Shown piece after piece: positions 36,702 to 44,829 of a DNA stretch of 64,000 nucleotides. The stretch spans positions 113,212-177,211 of the forward strand of contig JAFEBH010000013.1 of the NCBI GenBank assembly GCA_018242765.1, read 5' to 3'. Under the pieces are notes generated by a model, which saw only the letters and a list, made by a program, of their open reading frames with translations, made no database searches and was not told the DNA's origin. Within the stretch, counting starts at the first letter, position 1, and each line of letters starts with the position of its first letter. The stretch comes from Nitrospira sp. Lineage in GTDB: Bacteria; Nitrospirota; Nitrospiria; Nitrospirales; Nitrospiraceae. Made by a program: the position numbers and the translations under genes.

Positions 36702-37664
36702 CTACTGATCCTTGCCGCGGCTTGAATCGTCCACCCTCCAGCATCCGGAGAAGGTTTCACCGGGAACCAATCGCTTGAGCCCCCATTCCGGATGGTTGAA
36801 TGCATCGCTCGCACAGGTCATCGGTTCGATGGCAAGCGCAACACGTGGGGCATCCACGATGGCATCCCCTGTATAGACGACCACTGCGGCAAAGGCTGAG
36901 TCCATCGTGACGGTGATCGTTCGGTTGCTTGCGGAATGGCGAAGCGAGGCGGTAGCGAGCCCTTGGGTAGCACGCTCCAAATTCACATAGCAATGGTTGA
37001 ACCGTTGTTGGGCGATCAAGCGAAAGCGACGGTAGTCCCACGGTGTGTCAGTCACGTCGCAGATCGTCCCAGTCGGCACGAGTCGTTCATTGAACTCCAA
37101 GTAACCAGTCCCAGGGATCTGTACTTCAGCCTCATCAATCATGGCGGTTCCCACGGTGAAATAGGGGTGAAATCCGATTCCCACCGGTGCGGCACGCTCA
37201 CCGATATTTTCGGCGCTGAAGGTACAGGACAGTCCGTTGGCATTCAGCTCGTAGGTCACCGTGATGTTTAAGGAAAAGGGGTAACCTCTGTGGCTGTACG
37301 CTGCAGCATGGAGTGTCACCATCAACGTGGCTTGATTCGATTCAATGTTTCGGATGTTCCATGGGAGATTCCGAACGAATCCATGAATGGCGTTCGGGCC
37401 TTCCTTATCATTGCATTCCAGTTGGAATGTCTGTCCATCGAATGAATATCGGCCGTTGCCGATCCGTCCAGGAAAGGGGATCAGCACATCGCCCTGTCCG
37501 CCTCGTTTTCCAATGCCACCTGCATAGCCCCAGGCAATATCAACCTCCTGCCCAGCTCCATCAATGAAAAAGTATCGGCGTAACGATGCCCCCCAAGGAG
37601 CTATGACAGCTCGTTGATTGTCGTACAAGAGGGTGAGTTCCGTATCCGGTGTCACAAGTGTCAT
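36702..37664 (-). CDS. aldose 1-epimerase family protein
   Basis: A 320-residue galactose-mutarotase-like protein. The conserved PFPGRIGNGRYSFDGQ and NAIHGFVRNLPW segments are present, the latter with the catalytic-type histidine; a second histidine sits in VGIGFHPYF, and a glutamate near the C-terminus (ALAIEPMTCASDAFNH) can serve as base. Family members interconvert sugar anomers; the exact sugar is unknown. The ATG at 37664 has an AGGGAG ribosome-binding site, better than the upstream in-frame ATGs at 37709 and 37733. It is the last of three minus-strand genes after the rhodanese and monooxygenase genes. Confidence 0.85.
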   Translation of the reverse strand: MTLVTPDTELTLLYDNQRAVIAPWGASLRRYFFIDGAGQEVDIAWGYAGGIGKRGGQGDVLIPFPGRIGNGRYSFDGQTFQLECNDKEGPNAIHGFVRNLPWNIRNIESNQATLMVTLHAAAYSHRGYPFSLNITVTYELNANGLSCTFSAENIGERAAPVGIGFHPYFTVGTAMIDEAEVQIPGTGYLEFNERLVPTGTICDVTDTPWDYRRFRLIAQQRFNHCYVNLERATQGLATASLRHSASNRTITVTMDSAFAAVVVYTGDAIVDAPRVALAIEPMTCASDAFNHPEWGLKRLVPGETFSGCWRVDDSSRGKDQ

Positions 37665-37773
37665 CGTCGGGGTTCTCCCTGATTGTGTGGCTTCTCTAAG
37701 GTTGACCATGTGAACGAACTCTTGATGTTCCATCCGGGGTTTCGTCCTGACAGAGATCGACCTGTACGGGCAA

Positions 37774-38076
37774 TTACCCTACGGCGCCATACCGCTGGAT
37801 CTGAGGTTCCGAGGCAAGAAGACCGGTTAGCTGTTGCAGCGTGGCCAACAGATGGGGAGTCACGAAATGTGCCTGTTCTGCTGCTGCGCTGGCCCACCGT
37901 TCGACAAACACAAAGTCAGTCGGATCGGCATGGTTCTGCAACAGCTCGTAGCTGAGGCATCCCGGTTCTTTACGAGTCGCATCGACGAGCGCAGTCAGAA
38001 TGTCTCGCACCTGTGCCACGTGGTTGGGCTGAGCCTTAGCATGGGCAATCACACGGAGAGAAGTATCAGCAGTCAT
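37774..38076 (-). CDS. antibiotic biosynthesis monooxygenase (ABM/YgiN-like) protein
   Basis: A 100-residue dimeric ferredoxin-fold protein. It opens with LRVIAHAKAQPNHVAQVRDI, followed by EPGCLSYELLQN and FVFVERWAS, the strand-helix pattern of ABM-domain proteins such as the quinol monooxygenase YgiN. The C-terminal HFVTPHLLATL helix is also typical. Members act without cofactors on quinols or other aromatics, or have only binding roles. It lies 37 bases after the rhodanese gene and 109 bases before the epimerase gene. Confidence 0.82.
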   Translation of the reverse strand: MTADTSLRVIAHAKAQPNHVAQVRDILTALVDATRKEPGCLSYELLQNHADPTDFVFVERWASAAAEQAHFVTPHLLATLQQLTGLLASEPQIQRYGAVG

Positions 38077-38113
38077 GGGATGCCCCACGGTTGGAATCTG
38101 AATCGGCAACAGC

Positions 38114-38581
38114 CTACTTCACAAAGGGATGGCCGGTTTTTTTCCATTCGTCGAGGTTCATGATGACCACGGAGGTTTGCGTGAATCCAAGCTCGCCGAG
38201 GGTTTGAGCGGCAAGGGTTGCACGCCTCCCAGCTTGGCACTGGAGCACAATCGGTCGCTCAAGGTCAGCTTTTTCTCGAGATCCGATGTGGGTCCAGATT
38301 TGGGAGTCGATGACGCCGCGTGGGATGTTGATCGCTCCAGGGACGTGCCCGGCTGCATACTCCTCTGGTTCACGGACATCAATGATCAAGGCTGCACCAG
38401 GATTCTCAACGATCTTTCGATAGTCCTCCATGCCAATGGTCCTGACAGGCTTCTGTGCCACGGCACCATTTTGTTTGGCTGCCGGTGAAAGTCCCTGCTC
38501 AAGAGCCGAAGAGGAAGTAGAAAGCGAGACGCTGATGAACGCTGTGAGCGAGAAGGCGATCAGGGCATTCACGGTCTTCAT
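38114..38581 (-). CDS. exported rhodanese-like sulfurtransferase
   Basis: A 155-residue protein with a cleavable signal peptide (residues 1-26) and one rhodanese domain. The active-site cysteine is C115 in LQCQAGRRA; the family DVREPEEYAAGHVPGAINIP block is clear. Such single-domain periplasmic proteins move sulfane sulfur or act in redox handling; the acceptor is unknown. A 37-base gap separates it from the monooxygenase gene downstream, so they probably share an mRNA. The next gene upstream is 530 bases away. Confidence 0.88.
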   Translation of the reverse strand: MKTVNALIAFSLTAFISVSLSTSSSALEQGLSPAAKQNGAVAQKPVRTIGMEDYRKIVENPGAALIIDVREPEEYAAGHVPGAINIPRGVIDSQIWTHIGSREKADLERPIVLQCQAGRRATLAAQTLGELGFTQTSVVIMNLDEWKKTGHPFVK

Positions 38582-39110
38582 ATAAGTTCTCCTTCAGGTG
38601 ATTGTGCCGTATCTTGGTCTAAGGGGGAACGTGGGAAAATCAGTGTACCCTGACTGACGCTGTTCCTCAAGGGCTGGGTGGTGAGCGAACAGAAACTGGC
38701 CGTGACTGCTGCCTCGGGCCAAACATCACTAGAGTCACGATTAGAAAATTGGTAAGGAGAGTCTTAAGGGGTCCTCGCTCGCATTATTCATGACGGTTCG
38801 TGACGAAACCGCCCAGACGCCATGCGAGACGGGCATGCGGAGCCCTGAGAGGCCAAGGCATACTTGAAACAGTATGTCGAGGTCCCGAAGAGCGAGCCTG
38901 CCCGCTTGGCAGCGCGAAGCTCGCGGCTCAAGCTGGTGGCAGCGGCGTATCAGCGGTTGCAGTAGAAGCGTTCATGAATAATGCGGGCGAGGGATGGTGC
39001 CATATTGCTTGGGGACAAGGCACTGCTCTTGGATAGTCATGGGATGTTGAAGAGAAGACGAGTCAAATCGTAAAGCTTCAACGAAAAAGTCACAGTGTGA
39101 GATGAAGCAT
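38582..39110. other. long spacer with a gene remnant
   Basis: 529 bases between the rhodanese gene and the DUF3617 gene, both on the minus strand. It should hold the rhodanese promoter, but I cannot place it. The plus strand at 38849-38965 carries a short protein-like remnant described separately. No tRNA, terminator or mobile element was recognised. Confidence 0.4.
38849..38965 (+). pseudogene. possible C-terminal remnant of a TPR-type protein
   Basis: This frame encodes 38 residues beginning EAKAYLKQYVEVPKSEPA and ending LVAAAYQRLQ before a stop. The pattern resembles the last repeat and capping helix of bacterial TPR proteins. It is preceded by an in-frame stop and has no start codon or ribosome-binding site. 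It may be a decayed gene end; chance cannot be excluded at this length. Confidence 0.3.
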
Positions 39111-39674
39111 CTATTCTTCAAAACCATCGCAACCAACGCGAAGCCACTTCCCTTTGATATCGATATGGGCCTTGCCTGATCCCCCTTCGCTTCGTTCCCC
39201 GACTGCCACAATGCTTTCCGTTGTTTTCGCTTCAACAGTGAAATGGGTGGTCGAGCTGGGTGGGCCAGGGCACAGTTGGTCGAGCACAAGTTTGGACGAG
39301 GATTTGGAGAGGACCTTGACCTTGCACTGGACCGCCGTATCCTCATCTTCGTCTTCCATCTCCTTGATGATTCGATCCTGACTCAGATCTTCTTTGGTAA
39401 TGCAGGATTGGGTGGTCATCGTGTGGGGTTTGCCTTCTCGGGACTTGATCATCTGTTCCATCTGAGCGCGTTGTGCCGGTGTCATTTTCGCTGACAGCTC
39501 AGACGACAATTTCATCCCGGAGGCAACAGTGGTCACGGTCATTTCCCAGGCGCCGGGTTTGACACTGAAAGACTCGGCATGGGCATCCGGCGTTGGAGCG
39601 GGAAGAAAATCATCAAGTGTGACCATGATGCCAACGAGCGCGATTACATGAGCAAACATCCAAGCATTTTTCAT
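39111..39674 (-). CDS. exported DUF3617-family protein
   Basis: A 187-residue protein with an N-terminal signal (hydrophobic residues about 5-22, cleavage likely near PDAHA). The mature part begins FSVKPGAWEMTVTTVASGMK, the DUF3617 opening, and includes the conserved cysteine in TQSCITKEDL and two more in CKVKV and CPGPP. The family is common in proteobacteria and Nitrospira but has no known function. A GGAGGG ribosome-binding site supports ATG 39674; the open frame reaches 39887 with no signal sequence. Confidence 0.85.
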   Translation of the reverse strand: MKNAWMFAHVIALVGIMVTLDDFLPAPTPDAHAESFSVKPGAWEMTVTTVASGMKLSSELSAKMTPAQRAQMEQMIKSREGKPHTMTTQSCITKEDLSQDRIIKEMEDEDEDTAVQCKVKVLSKSSSKLVLDQLCPGPPSSTTHFTVEAKTTESIVAVGERSEGGSGKAHIDIKGKWLRVGCDGFEE

Positions 39675-40074
39675 GGAACACCCTCCGGAAGATCTACGAT
39701 GTAGTGAGGTGGCTGGTATCTGGAGATGTCGCATTCTAACGATGTGGGGTGGCCCAGTCCATACCAAGAAGTTGAGAGAGGAGAGTATAGGGGCGGAACT
39801 CTGATTTGATCCGATTGGGCCAATATCTAAGACCGAGGTTGTTACGAGTTGATCGAGGTGATTCATGGGTATTGTGCAATCAATCACTTATAGACTATAG
39901 ATGATATAGATCATGAGATGGAGTGGTAGCGTACACACGCAGGCTGAGCTGAAGTCCGAGGTGGCATTGTCCTGCAGAAATGTCAGAAAGTCCAACAGGA
40001 CCTAGCTCTCGCAGCAGTTTGAGTGGAGGATGGTCCTGGTCAATCTTATCCAAGTCCTGGCGGACTTGAATCAA

Positions 40075-40929
40075 CTACGGTATGACTTTTTCCCAGTGAT
40101 AGGTGCCTCCGTGTTCACGCGGTGGGATATTTTTCTGCTTTCCGACTCTGCTGTACCACCAGATCCCTTTGGCTTGAGTACCGTCTTCTGAAAGGATGAC
40201 TTCAAATCCACCCTCCCGATCATTGTCTGGTTGGTGCCAGGTCCCTTGCCAGAGGCGATTCGAGATCGCGCTGGTCGTGAACCGACCGCCATGTTGGGTG
40301 TACGGCCCATTCCCATTCTTATCGAACGTTGCTTTGTACCGTTTGTCATCCTCCACCTCGATAATCTCCCATTCTCCACTGAGATCAATACCAGGTGCGG
40401 CGTGACCATTCTCGATAGTATATAGCGAGGACCCAGCTGATGGTGAGGCTAGTGGTCCACTCAACTGAGCGGATCGAAAGGATTCATGCCACGATAATAG
40501 TTGCCATCGGCCATCGCGTCGTTCCAGTACGCCGGTTTCTCTCATCGGAAACACCGTTCGCTTGAGTCCAGTACTCTCAGTCACATAGCGAATATAGTCG
40601 AGCTCCATGGCGTACCAAGCAAGAGCCCCTTTCGTCCAAACTTTCAGCTCTTTAATCGGAATCTCAAGTTTCTGCGCGTTAGAAAACTCTTCCTTCATGC
40701 CTTGTTCAAGTTCAGGCCAGCCAATATACTTTCGGCCGGCGATCCCATAACTGATGATGTCTGCGTCGTGGGCCATCATACGAGAGAGCGTCGGTAAGTC
40801 CTTCTCGGCATTGGCTCGGACGAGCCGTCGGATGGCCGACTCTGGGTCAGATGGTTCTGCTGCTGCGGTCGTGACGGTGGTGATGACAAGTGCCAGGCTT
40901 ATCCAGGCGATACATCGAAAAGCCTTCAT
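40075..40929 (-). CDS. exported SnoaL-like (NTF2-fold) protein with extra C-terminal beta domain
   Basis: A 284-residue protein with a signal peptide (residues 1-24). Residues about 28-155 form an NTF2-like/SnoaL domain: AIRRLVRANAEKDLPTLSRM, then a pocket region ending in RDGRWQLLSWHESF. Residues about 180-284 form a second, beta-rich domain (LSGEWEIIEVEDDKRYKATF to HGGTYHWEKV) with WYSRVG and Trp-rich turns; I do not know its family. NTF2-fold proteins of this kind are often small-molecule binding or of unknown role. It stands alone, 400 bases from the DUF3617 gene. Confidence 0.75.
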   Translation of the reverse strand: MKAFRCIAWISLALVITTVTTAAAEPSDPESAIRRLVRANAEKDLPTLSRMMAHDADIISYGIAGRKYIGWPELEQGMKEEFSNAQKLEIPIKELKVWTKGALAWYAMELDYIRYVTESTGLKRTVFPMRETGVLERRDGRWQLLSWHESFRSAQLSGPLASPSAGSSLYTIENGHAAPGIDLSGEWEIIEVEDDKRYKATFDKNGNGPYTQHGGRFTTSAISNRLWQGTWHQPDNDREGGFEVILSEDGTQAKGIWWYSRVGKQKNIPPREHGGTYHWEKVIP

Positions 40930-41205
40930 ACATGACTCCTCTCTATTACATTACCGGAAGATCGAGAGAACGGTGGTTGGCCCTGGTCAGTTCTGATTGG
41001 CCAGATGCGCAACTCAGGATTACCGTCGGTATCCCATGAGTAGGGGCGTGGGTGTCAAGCCTCACGACTTGGAAGACTTGGAGTGTACGACGATCTCGTG
41101 GGTCGCGAGGAACTGATTGATTGAGCAGTTACAGAACGGGAGGACGACTGTGGACTTCGTCAGGCCAAGTGGATGGGACCTATTCAGGCATCGTAGACAC
41201 TCACA

Positions 41206-41730
41206 TCAGCGCTCCCATCGATAGCTGACAAGCAACGGCATGCCGGTTAATACGGCGAGCACTCCGAACGGCAATACCCCCACGACGGCATGTTGCAGGG
41301 CCATGTACTGGTCGATGGTGAGGCCATGAAGTGGGAGAACGATCGTTGATTCCATGAGAATCATCAGGACGAACGCCACGAACCCGATGCCAAGTCGTAT
41401 ACGTGGGATGGGCGGCAAATGGAATCGGTCGATTGTCCATTTTGCACCGATAATCATAGCCAGAAGCGTGTTGGGAACTTCCAGTAACCGGGCGATCAGT
41501 TCACTGATATGCAGAGCGATCACCTCAATCCGAACGACCTCGAGTACGAATCCAACCCCGAGCGCAATGAGAAAATAGACACCACCGGCCCGCACCACCA
41601 GGGAAGCACGAGTCTTGTGTTGCGCCTGGGGTATCTTCGCGGGGAGGGTTGTCACGGGATCTACGGGCTTGGCAATCGGGTCAGGCGAGCGTCCGTCTTC
41701 ACTGTCACGTCTCTTCTGAGATGTGCTCAT
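41206..41730 (-). CDS. predicted four-helix membrane protein of unknown function
   Basis: A 174-residue protein with a hydrophilic, charged N-terminus of about 45 residues and four hydrophobic segments: about 50-70 (VYFLIALGVGFVLEVVR), 80-97, 113-133 and 147-168. The motifs LEVPNTLLAMIIGAKWTIDR and LQHAVVGVLPFG look conserved, but I cannot name the family. The start could also be 41772; ATG 41730 avoids an odd leader. It is divergent from the small periplasmic protein gene at 42023, with 292 bases between them and no recognised signals. Confidence 0.6.
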   Translation of the reverse strand: MSTSQKRRDSEDGRSPDPIAKPVDPVTTLPAKIPQAQHKTRASLVVRAGGVYFLIALGVGFVLEVVRIEVIALHISELIARLLEVPNTLLAMIIGAKWTIDRFHLPPIPRIRLGIGFVAFVLMILMESTIVLPLHGLTIDQYMALQHAVVGVLPFGVLAVLTGMPLLVSYRWER

Positions 41731-42022
41731 GATGGAGAGGCCAGTGTAGCGAAAAGTCGGAGAGACATCCATGTTTCTTCAAAGTTGTGCAAGGAGGGTG
41801 GAGTCTGGTTCGTTCATCGTCATCTCAGCGTCAGGTGCTGAGTGTGGATTTGTGAAAATAGATGTATTGAATCTCACGACCGTCGCTCCCTCCAGCGCAT
41901 CGTGTTGGGTGTTCCGTCCCGGCCCAGATTGCAGGAGGACCGAACGAGGCAATAGATGACTTTCTTACGTACTCGCGGTAAGCTCGAACATCGTAATGGT
42001 ACGTGCGATGTGAGGGAGATTC

Positions 42023-42346
42023 ATGAAGGGGGACAGGATGCAGAAACGGATGAGCCGAGTGGGTTGTGGCATCGTGTTACTGGTCGGGCTGTGCTTGGCT
42101 GGAACGATGCCGGCTGTCGCTGCCGATGAGTCGAGTGTGGATGTGAATGGTCCTGATGCGATGAAGCCTCTGCTTGAACAGCAGGTCGGCAAGCGCGTGA
42201 AGATCAAATTCTGTTCGGGGCAGGACGTGGAGGGGAAGGTCGTTAAGGTCGGTTCTCATGTCGTGCAGCTGACGGAATTGGTCGATGCGACGGTCAAGCT
42301 GAATGATGTGGCGGCAGTGATCGTGAGGGTACGTTCAAAGTCATGA
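42023..42346 (+). CDS. small exported protein of unknown function
   Basis: A 107-residue protein with a signal peptide (residues about 1-34, ending PAVAA). The mature 70 residues contain MKPLLEQQVGKRVKIKFCSG, then QDVEGKVVKVGSHVVQLTEL and a final VAAVIVRVRS. The strand pattern resembles a small Sm-like or SH3-like barrel. A GAGGGAGA ribosome-binding site precedes ATG 42023. It lies 79 bases upstream of the pyrophosphatase gene in the same direction. No function can be assigned. Confidence 0.7.
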   Translation: MKGDRMQKRMSRVGCGIVLLVGLCLAGTMPAVAADESSVDVNGPDAMKPLLEQQVGKRVKIKFCSGQDVEGKVVKVGSHVVQLTELVDATVKLNDVAAVIVRVRSKS

Positions 42347-42425
42347 TGCTCGAACGGACGCCGGGTGGTGGGGCATTCTCGGCAACAGGGTATGTCGTGC
42401 ATAACTGGGAGCGAGGGGAGGTTGC

Positions 42426-43154
42426 ATGAAGGACAGCAAGGGGCGGAAACGGGGAGAGACCGGCGATCAGACGGATGAAGCTCGGAGCGGGAACGACCCG
42501 TTTCAACGATTGCTCGGGCTCATGTTCAAGGCGCATCCGTGGCACGGCGTGTCGATCGGTCAGGAAGCTCCGGATGTCGTCATGGCCTATATCGAAATCG
42601 TTCCTACCGATACGGTTAAGTATGAAGTCGACAAGCGGAGCGGTTTTCTCAAAGTCGATCGACCGCAACGCTTTTCTAATTGTTGTCCGGTTTACTACGG
42701 CCTGATTCCGCAGACCTATTCCGGAGAACAGGTGGCCGGGATCTTCGCAAAACGAGCTCGTCGGAAGGGGATGGTCGGGGACGGTGATCCACTGGATATC
42801 TGTGTCTTATCCGAAAAAAGCATTCCCCATAGCGATATCTTATTAACGGCGCTCCCGATCGGTGGATTGAGTCTGGCCGACGGCGGAGAAGCCGACGATA
42901 AGATCATTGCCGTGATGCGGGACGACGCGGTGTACGGCAATTTCACAGACATTGCGCAATGTCCGACGGCACTGATGGATCGCCTGCAGCATTACTTTCT
43001 GACCTACAAGAGCGCGCCCGGGACGACTCAACATAAGGTGGAAATTACCAGTGTGTATGGCCGCGAGGAAGCACTCAAAGTGATTCGTGCGAGTCATGCC
43101 GACTACAGGGCTCAATATCCGGAACTCAGTTCCTTATGGCCGAAGCAGTTGTAA
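42426..43154 (+). CDS. ppa: inorganic pyrophosphatase (family I)
   Basis: A 242-residue soluble enzyme that hydrolyses pyrophosphate. Family I landmarks are present: EIVPTDTVKYEVDKRSGFLK, the active-site loop GDGDPLDICVLSE with the metal-binding aspartates, and ADDKIIAVMRDD. It is about 65 residues longer than E. coli Ppa (176), owing to an N-terminal extension of about 45 residues and a longer C-terminus. Some organisms have such longer forms. A GGGGAGG site precedes the ATG. A hairpin 12 bases after the stop may end the transcript. Confidence 0.9.
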   Translation: MKDSKGRKRGETGDQTDEARSGNDPFQRLLGLMFKAHPWHGVSIGQEAPDVVMAYIEIVPTDTVKYEVDKRSGFLKVDRPQRFSNCCPVYYGLIPQTYSGEQVAGIFAKRARRKGMVGDGDPLDICVLSEKSIPHSDILLTALPIGGLSLADGGEADDKIIAVMRDDAVYGNFTDIAQCPTALMDRLQHYFLTYKSAPGTTQHKVEITSVYGREEALKVIRASHADYRAQYPELSSLWPKQL

Positions 43155-43165
43155 GCGGTCTCTTC

Positions 43166-43185
43166 GGCCGATCCCATGATCGGCC
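43166..43185 (+). terminator. candidate terminator hairpin after ppa
   Basis: GGCCGAT (43166-43172) and ATCGGCC (43179-43185) form a perfect 7-pair GC-rich stem with a 6-base loop, starting 12 bases after the ppa stop. No T-run follows, so an intrinsic terminator is only one reading. Confidence 0.4.
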
Positions 43186-43248
43186 CGCATGATTCGCGAG
43201 CGTTTCTCCTGTAACCACCGATACGCCGCTGCTACAACATTTGTTGTC

Positions 43249-43307
43249 CGTCGTTCGTGAGGCGTGAAGAGCCATAATCCGGAACGAGATGCGTTTCACG
43301 AACGACG
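43249..43307. repeat. 12-base perfect inverted repeat with repeat-family wording
   Basis: CGTCGTTCGTGA (43249-43260) is the exact reverse complement of 43296-43307. The loop of 35 bases contains gtgaggcgtgaag-like wording, and the right arm includes gtttcacgaa, also seen in the nuoK-nuoL spacer at 14054-14063. It is probably one copy of a dispersed palindromic repeat. Confidence 0.6.
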
Positions 43308-43492
43308 TGATCCAAGTGGTTTCGCCACGAACCGTCCTGGACAATGCGGATGAGGACCATCGCATCACCGTACACGCGACCAGTAGTCGTGCGATCGATG
43401 TGTTCACGGTTCGCTTCTGCGTAAGGAATGCTGCTGATTCTGTCGATTTGCTTCTGCCCATCTCATGATGATGGTAGGCTGTGTATCAGCCT

Positions 43493-43801
43493 ATGTCACC
43501 CTCCTCTCTTCAGTCACCAATTGCTGAGACCGCACAACGGTCGCTGTTCGACCAACCTCTCTCTGAAACGGCGGTGGCGGCTTTGTGGCGAGGGCAAGTC
43601 ATTGATGCGATCACACTGGTTCGCAAAGAACAACGGATCGATTTGAAAGAAGCCAAAGCAGCCGTCGAGGCGTATCTACGAAGCCAGCCTGCATTGCAAC
43701 GTCGAATTGAAAAAGATCTGGCCGATGCGCGAGCGGGGCTGCTTCGGTGGGTGCTGTTCTTCTTCATTGGAGGCGTGGGGTTGCTTTATTTTCTGATGTA
43801 G
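43493..43801 (+). CDS. small membrane protein with ribosomal L7/L12 C-terminal-like domain
   Basis: A 102-residue protein. Residues about 30-60 read VIDAITLVRKEQRIDLKEAK followed by AAVEAYL, which matches the helix-helix pattern of the L7/L12 C-terminal domain (xVIKxVRExTGLGLKEAKxxVE). A single membrane helix at about 84-101 (GLLRWVLFFFIGGVGLLYFLM) ends the protein. Such domains appear outside ribosomes in small bacterial proteins of unknown role. I start at ATG 43493; a GTG lies 12 bases upstream in frame. It is followed by another small membrane protein gene. Confidence 0.65.
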   Translation: MSPSSLQSPIAETAQRSLFDQPLSETAVAALWRGQVIDAITLVRKEQRIDLKEAKAAVEAYLRSQPALQRRIEKDLADARAGLLRWVLFFFIGGVGLLYFLM

Positions 43802-43821
43802 CCGTGGAATTGGGTATCGAT

Positions 43822-44022
43822 ATGGATACCGTCTACATTCTTCTGGCGCTCATGGGAGCAGCAGCTTCGTTTGTGACATTTTGCGTCATGCGGTTTCCTC
43901 GTATTCGGCGGGCGCGGTTTCAGCCGTCCGGTCCGTTTTCCTTCCTGGCTTCATTCTCGATGGCCTTCGTCATCTTCTTTATCTCGGTGTTAGCCGTCTA
44001 CGCCCAAGCGGTCTGGCACTGA
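43822..44022 (+). CDS. small two-helix membrane protein of unknown function
   Basis: A 66-residue protein with hydrophobic helices at residues about 3-20 (TVYILLALMGAAASFVTF) and about 42-64 (FLASFSMAFVIFFISVLAVY), joined by a basic loop with FPRIRRARFQ. An in-frame GTG at 43804 would add six residues and sit 3 bases after the previous stop, suggesting coupling. I do not recognise the family. A GC-rich hairpin and a longer stem follow at 44040-44115. Confidence 0.5.
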   Translation: MDTVYILLALMGAAASFVTFCVMRFPRIRRARFQPSGPFSFLASFSMAFVIFFISVLAVYAQAVWH

Positions 44023-44039
44023 ACGGGTCCGTCAATGGG

Positions 44040-44115
44040 GCGGGCCGTTCGCCCGCACTGACTCCAACTACCTCCTGACTCTTCTGTATCAACTGAGCCT
44101 ACGGTGGTCAGGAGG
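44040..44115. repeat. two inverted repeats before the hemerythrin gene
   Basis: GCGGGC (44040-44045) pairs with GCCCGC (44051-44056) across 5 bases, 18 bases after the previous stop, and could terminate transcription. Then CCTCCTGAC (44071-44079) pairs exactly with GTCAGGAGG (44107-44115) across 27 bases. The second stem could be a repeat copy or an RNA structure. No promoter is clear beyond it. Confidence 0.5.
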
Positions 44116-44252
44116 AGCGCTGGAATTCTTATCACCTAAACCGGTATGCTGCATCGCGTGATGTCACCAGGCGGTCCAACGATCACTCATGGAGCTCGAT
44201 GTTTCCATGCCGCTGTGGTTATACAGGAACGACGGTAGTGGAGTATCTCGCA

Positions 44253-44783
44253 ATGGTGCCTGATGGGCTTGAAGCGACCGGCTCGATCACCAGGGCTCTC
44301 GCCGAAGACCACCGGCGACTTGAACGATTGCTGAAGGCAGCGGTGGATTCGGCCGGCCACGTGGAGCGCGAATCCTACGATCGCTTTCGAGCCGGCCTAT
44401 TGCGCCACATTGGGATCGAGGAAAAGATTCTTCTCCCTGCGGCTCAGCGATTGCGTGGAGGAGAGCCGCTTCCTATTGCGGCAAAGCTCCGGTTTGATCA
44501 CGGAGCGATTGCAGCCTTGCTCATGCCGACTCCCACGTCCGGTGTCTTGGCGACGCTGCACGTGATCCTTGAACAACATAACCTGCTCGAGGAAGGTCCG
44601 GAAGGTGTCTACCAGACTTGTGATGTGCTGTTGCGGGACGAGCTCAGCCAGTTGATGGCCAAACTTCATGCAGCCTCGGAGGTGAGCGTGCTGCCTTGTT
44701 CAGATGCTCCGGCAGTCCTGGGTGCAGTTCGTCGGGCAGTAGAGCGAGCCGGATTTGAGCTTTCCGGCGATTTCCCCGCATGA
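44253..44783 (+). CDS. hemerythrin-domain (HHE cation-binding) protein
   Basis: A 176-residue helical protein. Iron-type ligands appear in order as EDHRRLERLL, LLRHIGIEEKILLP, LRFDHGAIAALL and LHVILEQHNLLEEGPEGVY, the HHE-family pattern of four helices with His and Glu. Such proteins bind a di-iron site and sense or handle oxygen, NO or damaged iron-sulfur clusters. Residues 145-176 form an added tail. ATG 44253 is preceded by a GGAG site; the frame extends upstream to 44199. It lies 46 bases before the release factor gene. Confidence 0.82.
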   Translation: MVPDGLEATGSITRALAEDHRRLERLLKAAVDSAGHVERESYDRFRAGLLRHIGIEEKILLPAAQRLRGGEPLPIAAKLRFDHGAIAALLMPTPTSGVLATLHVILEQHNLLEEGPEGVYQTCDVLLRDELSQLMAKLHAASEVSVLPCSDAPAVLGAVRRAVERAGFELSGDFPA

Positions 44784-44829
44784 TTCGTCTCCTCTTCCGA
44801 ACGCGATATGGTATGTTAGCGATTCAATC

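Larger units (their letters stand above)
43155..43492. other. spacer after the pyrophosphatase gene, rich in inverted repeats
   Basis: 338 bases with no supported gene. It contains the hairpin at 43166-43185 and a 12-base perfect inverted repeat at 43249-43307, both listed separately. Reading frames here on the minus strand look like shadow sequence with no conserved features. Confidence 0.45.

Noticed and set aside
39895..39920. AT-rich tatagactatagatgatata-like stretch as a promoter for the DUF3617 gene
   Set aside because: Several possible -10 words but no -35 at proper spacing, and it lies over 200 bases from the gene start.
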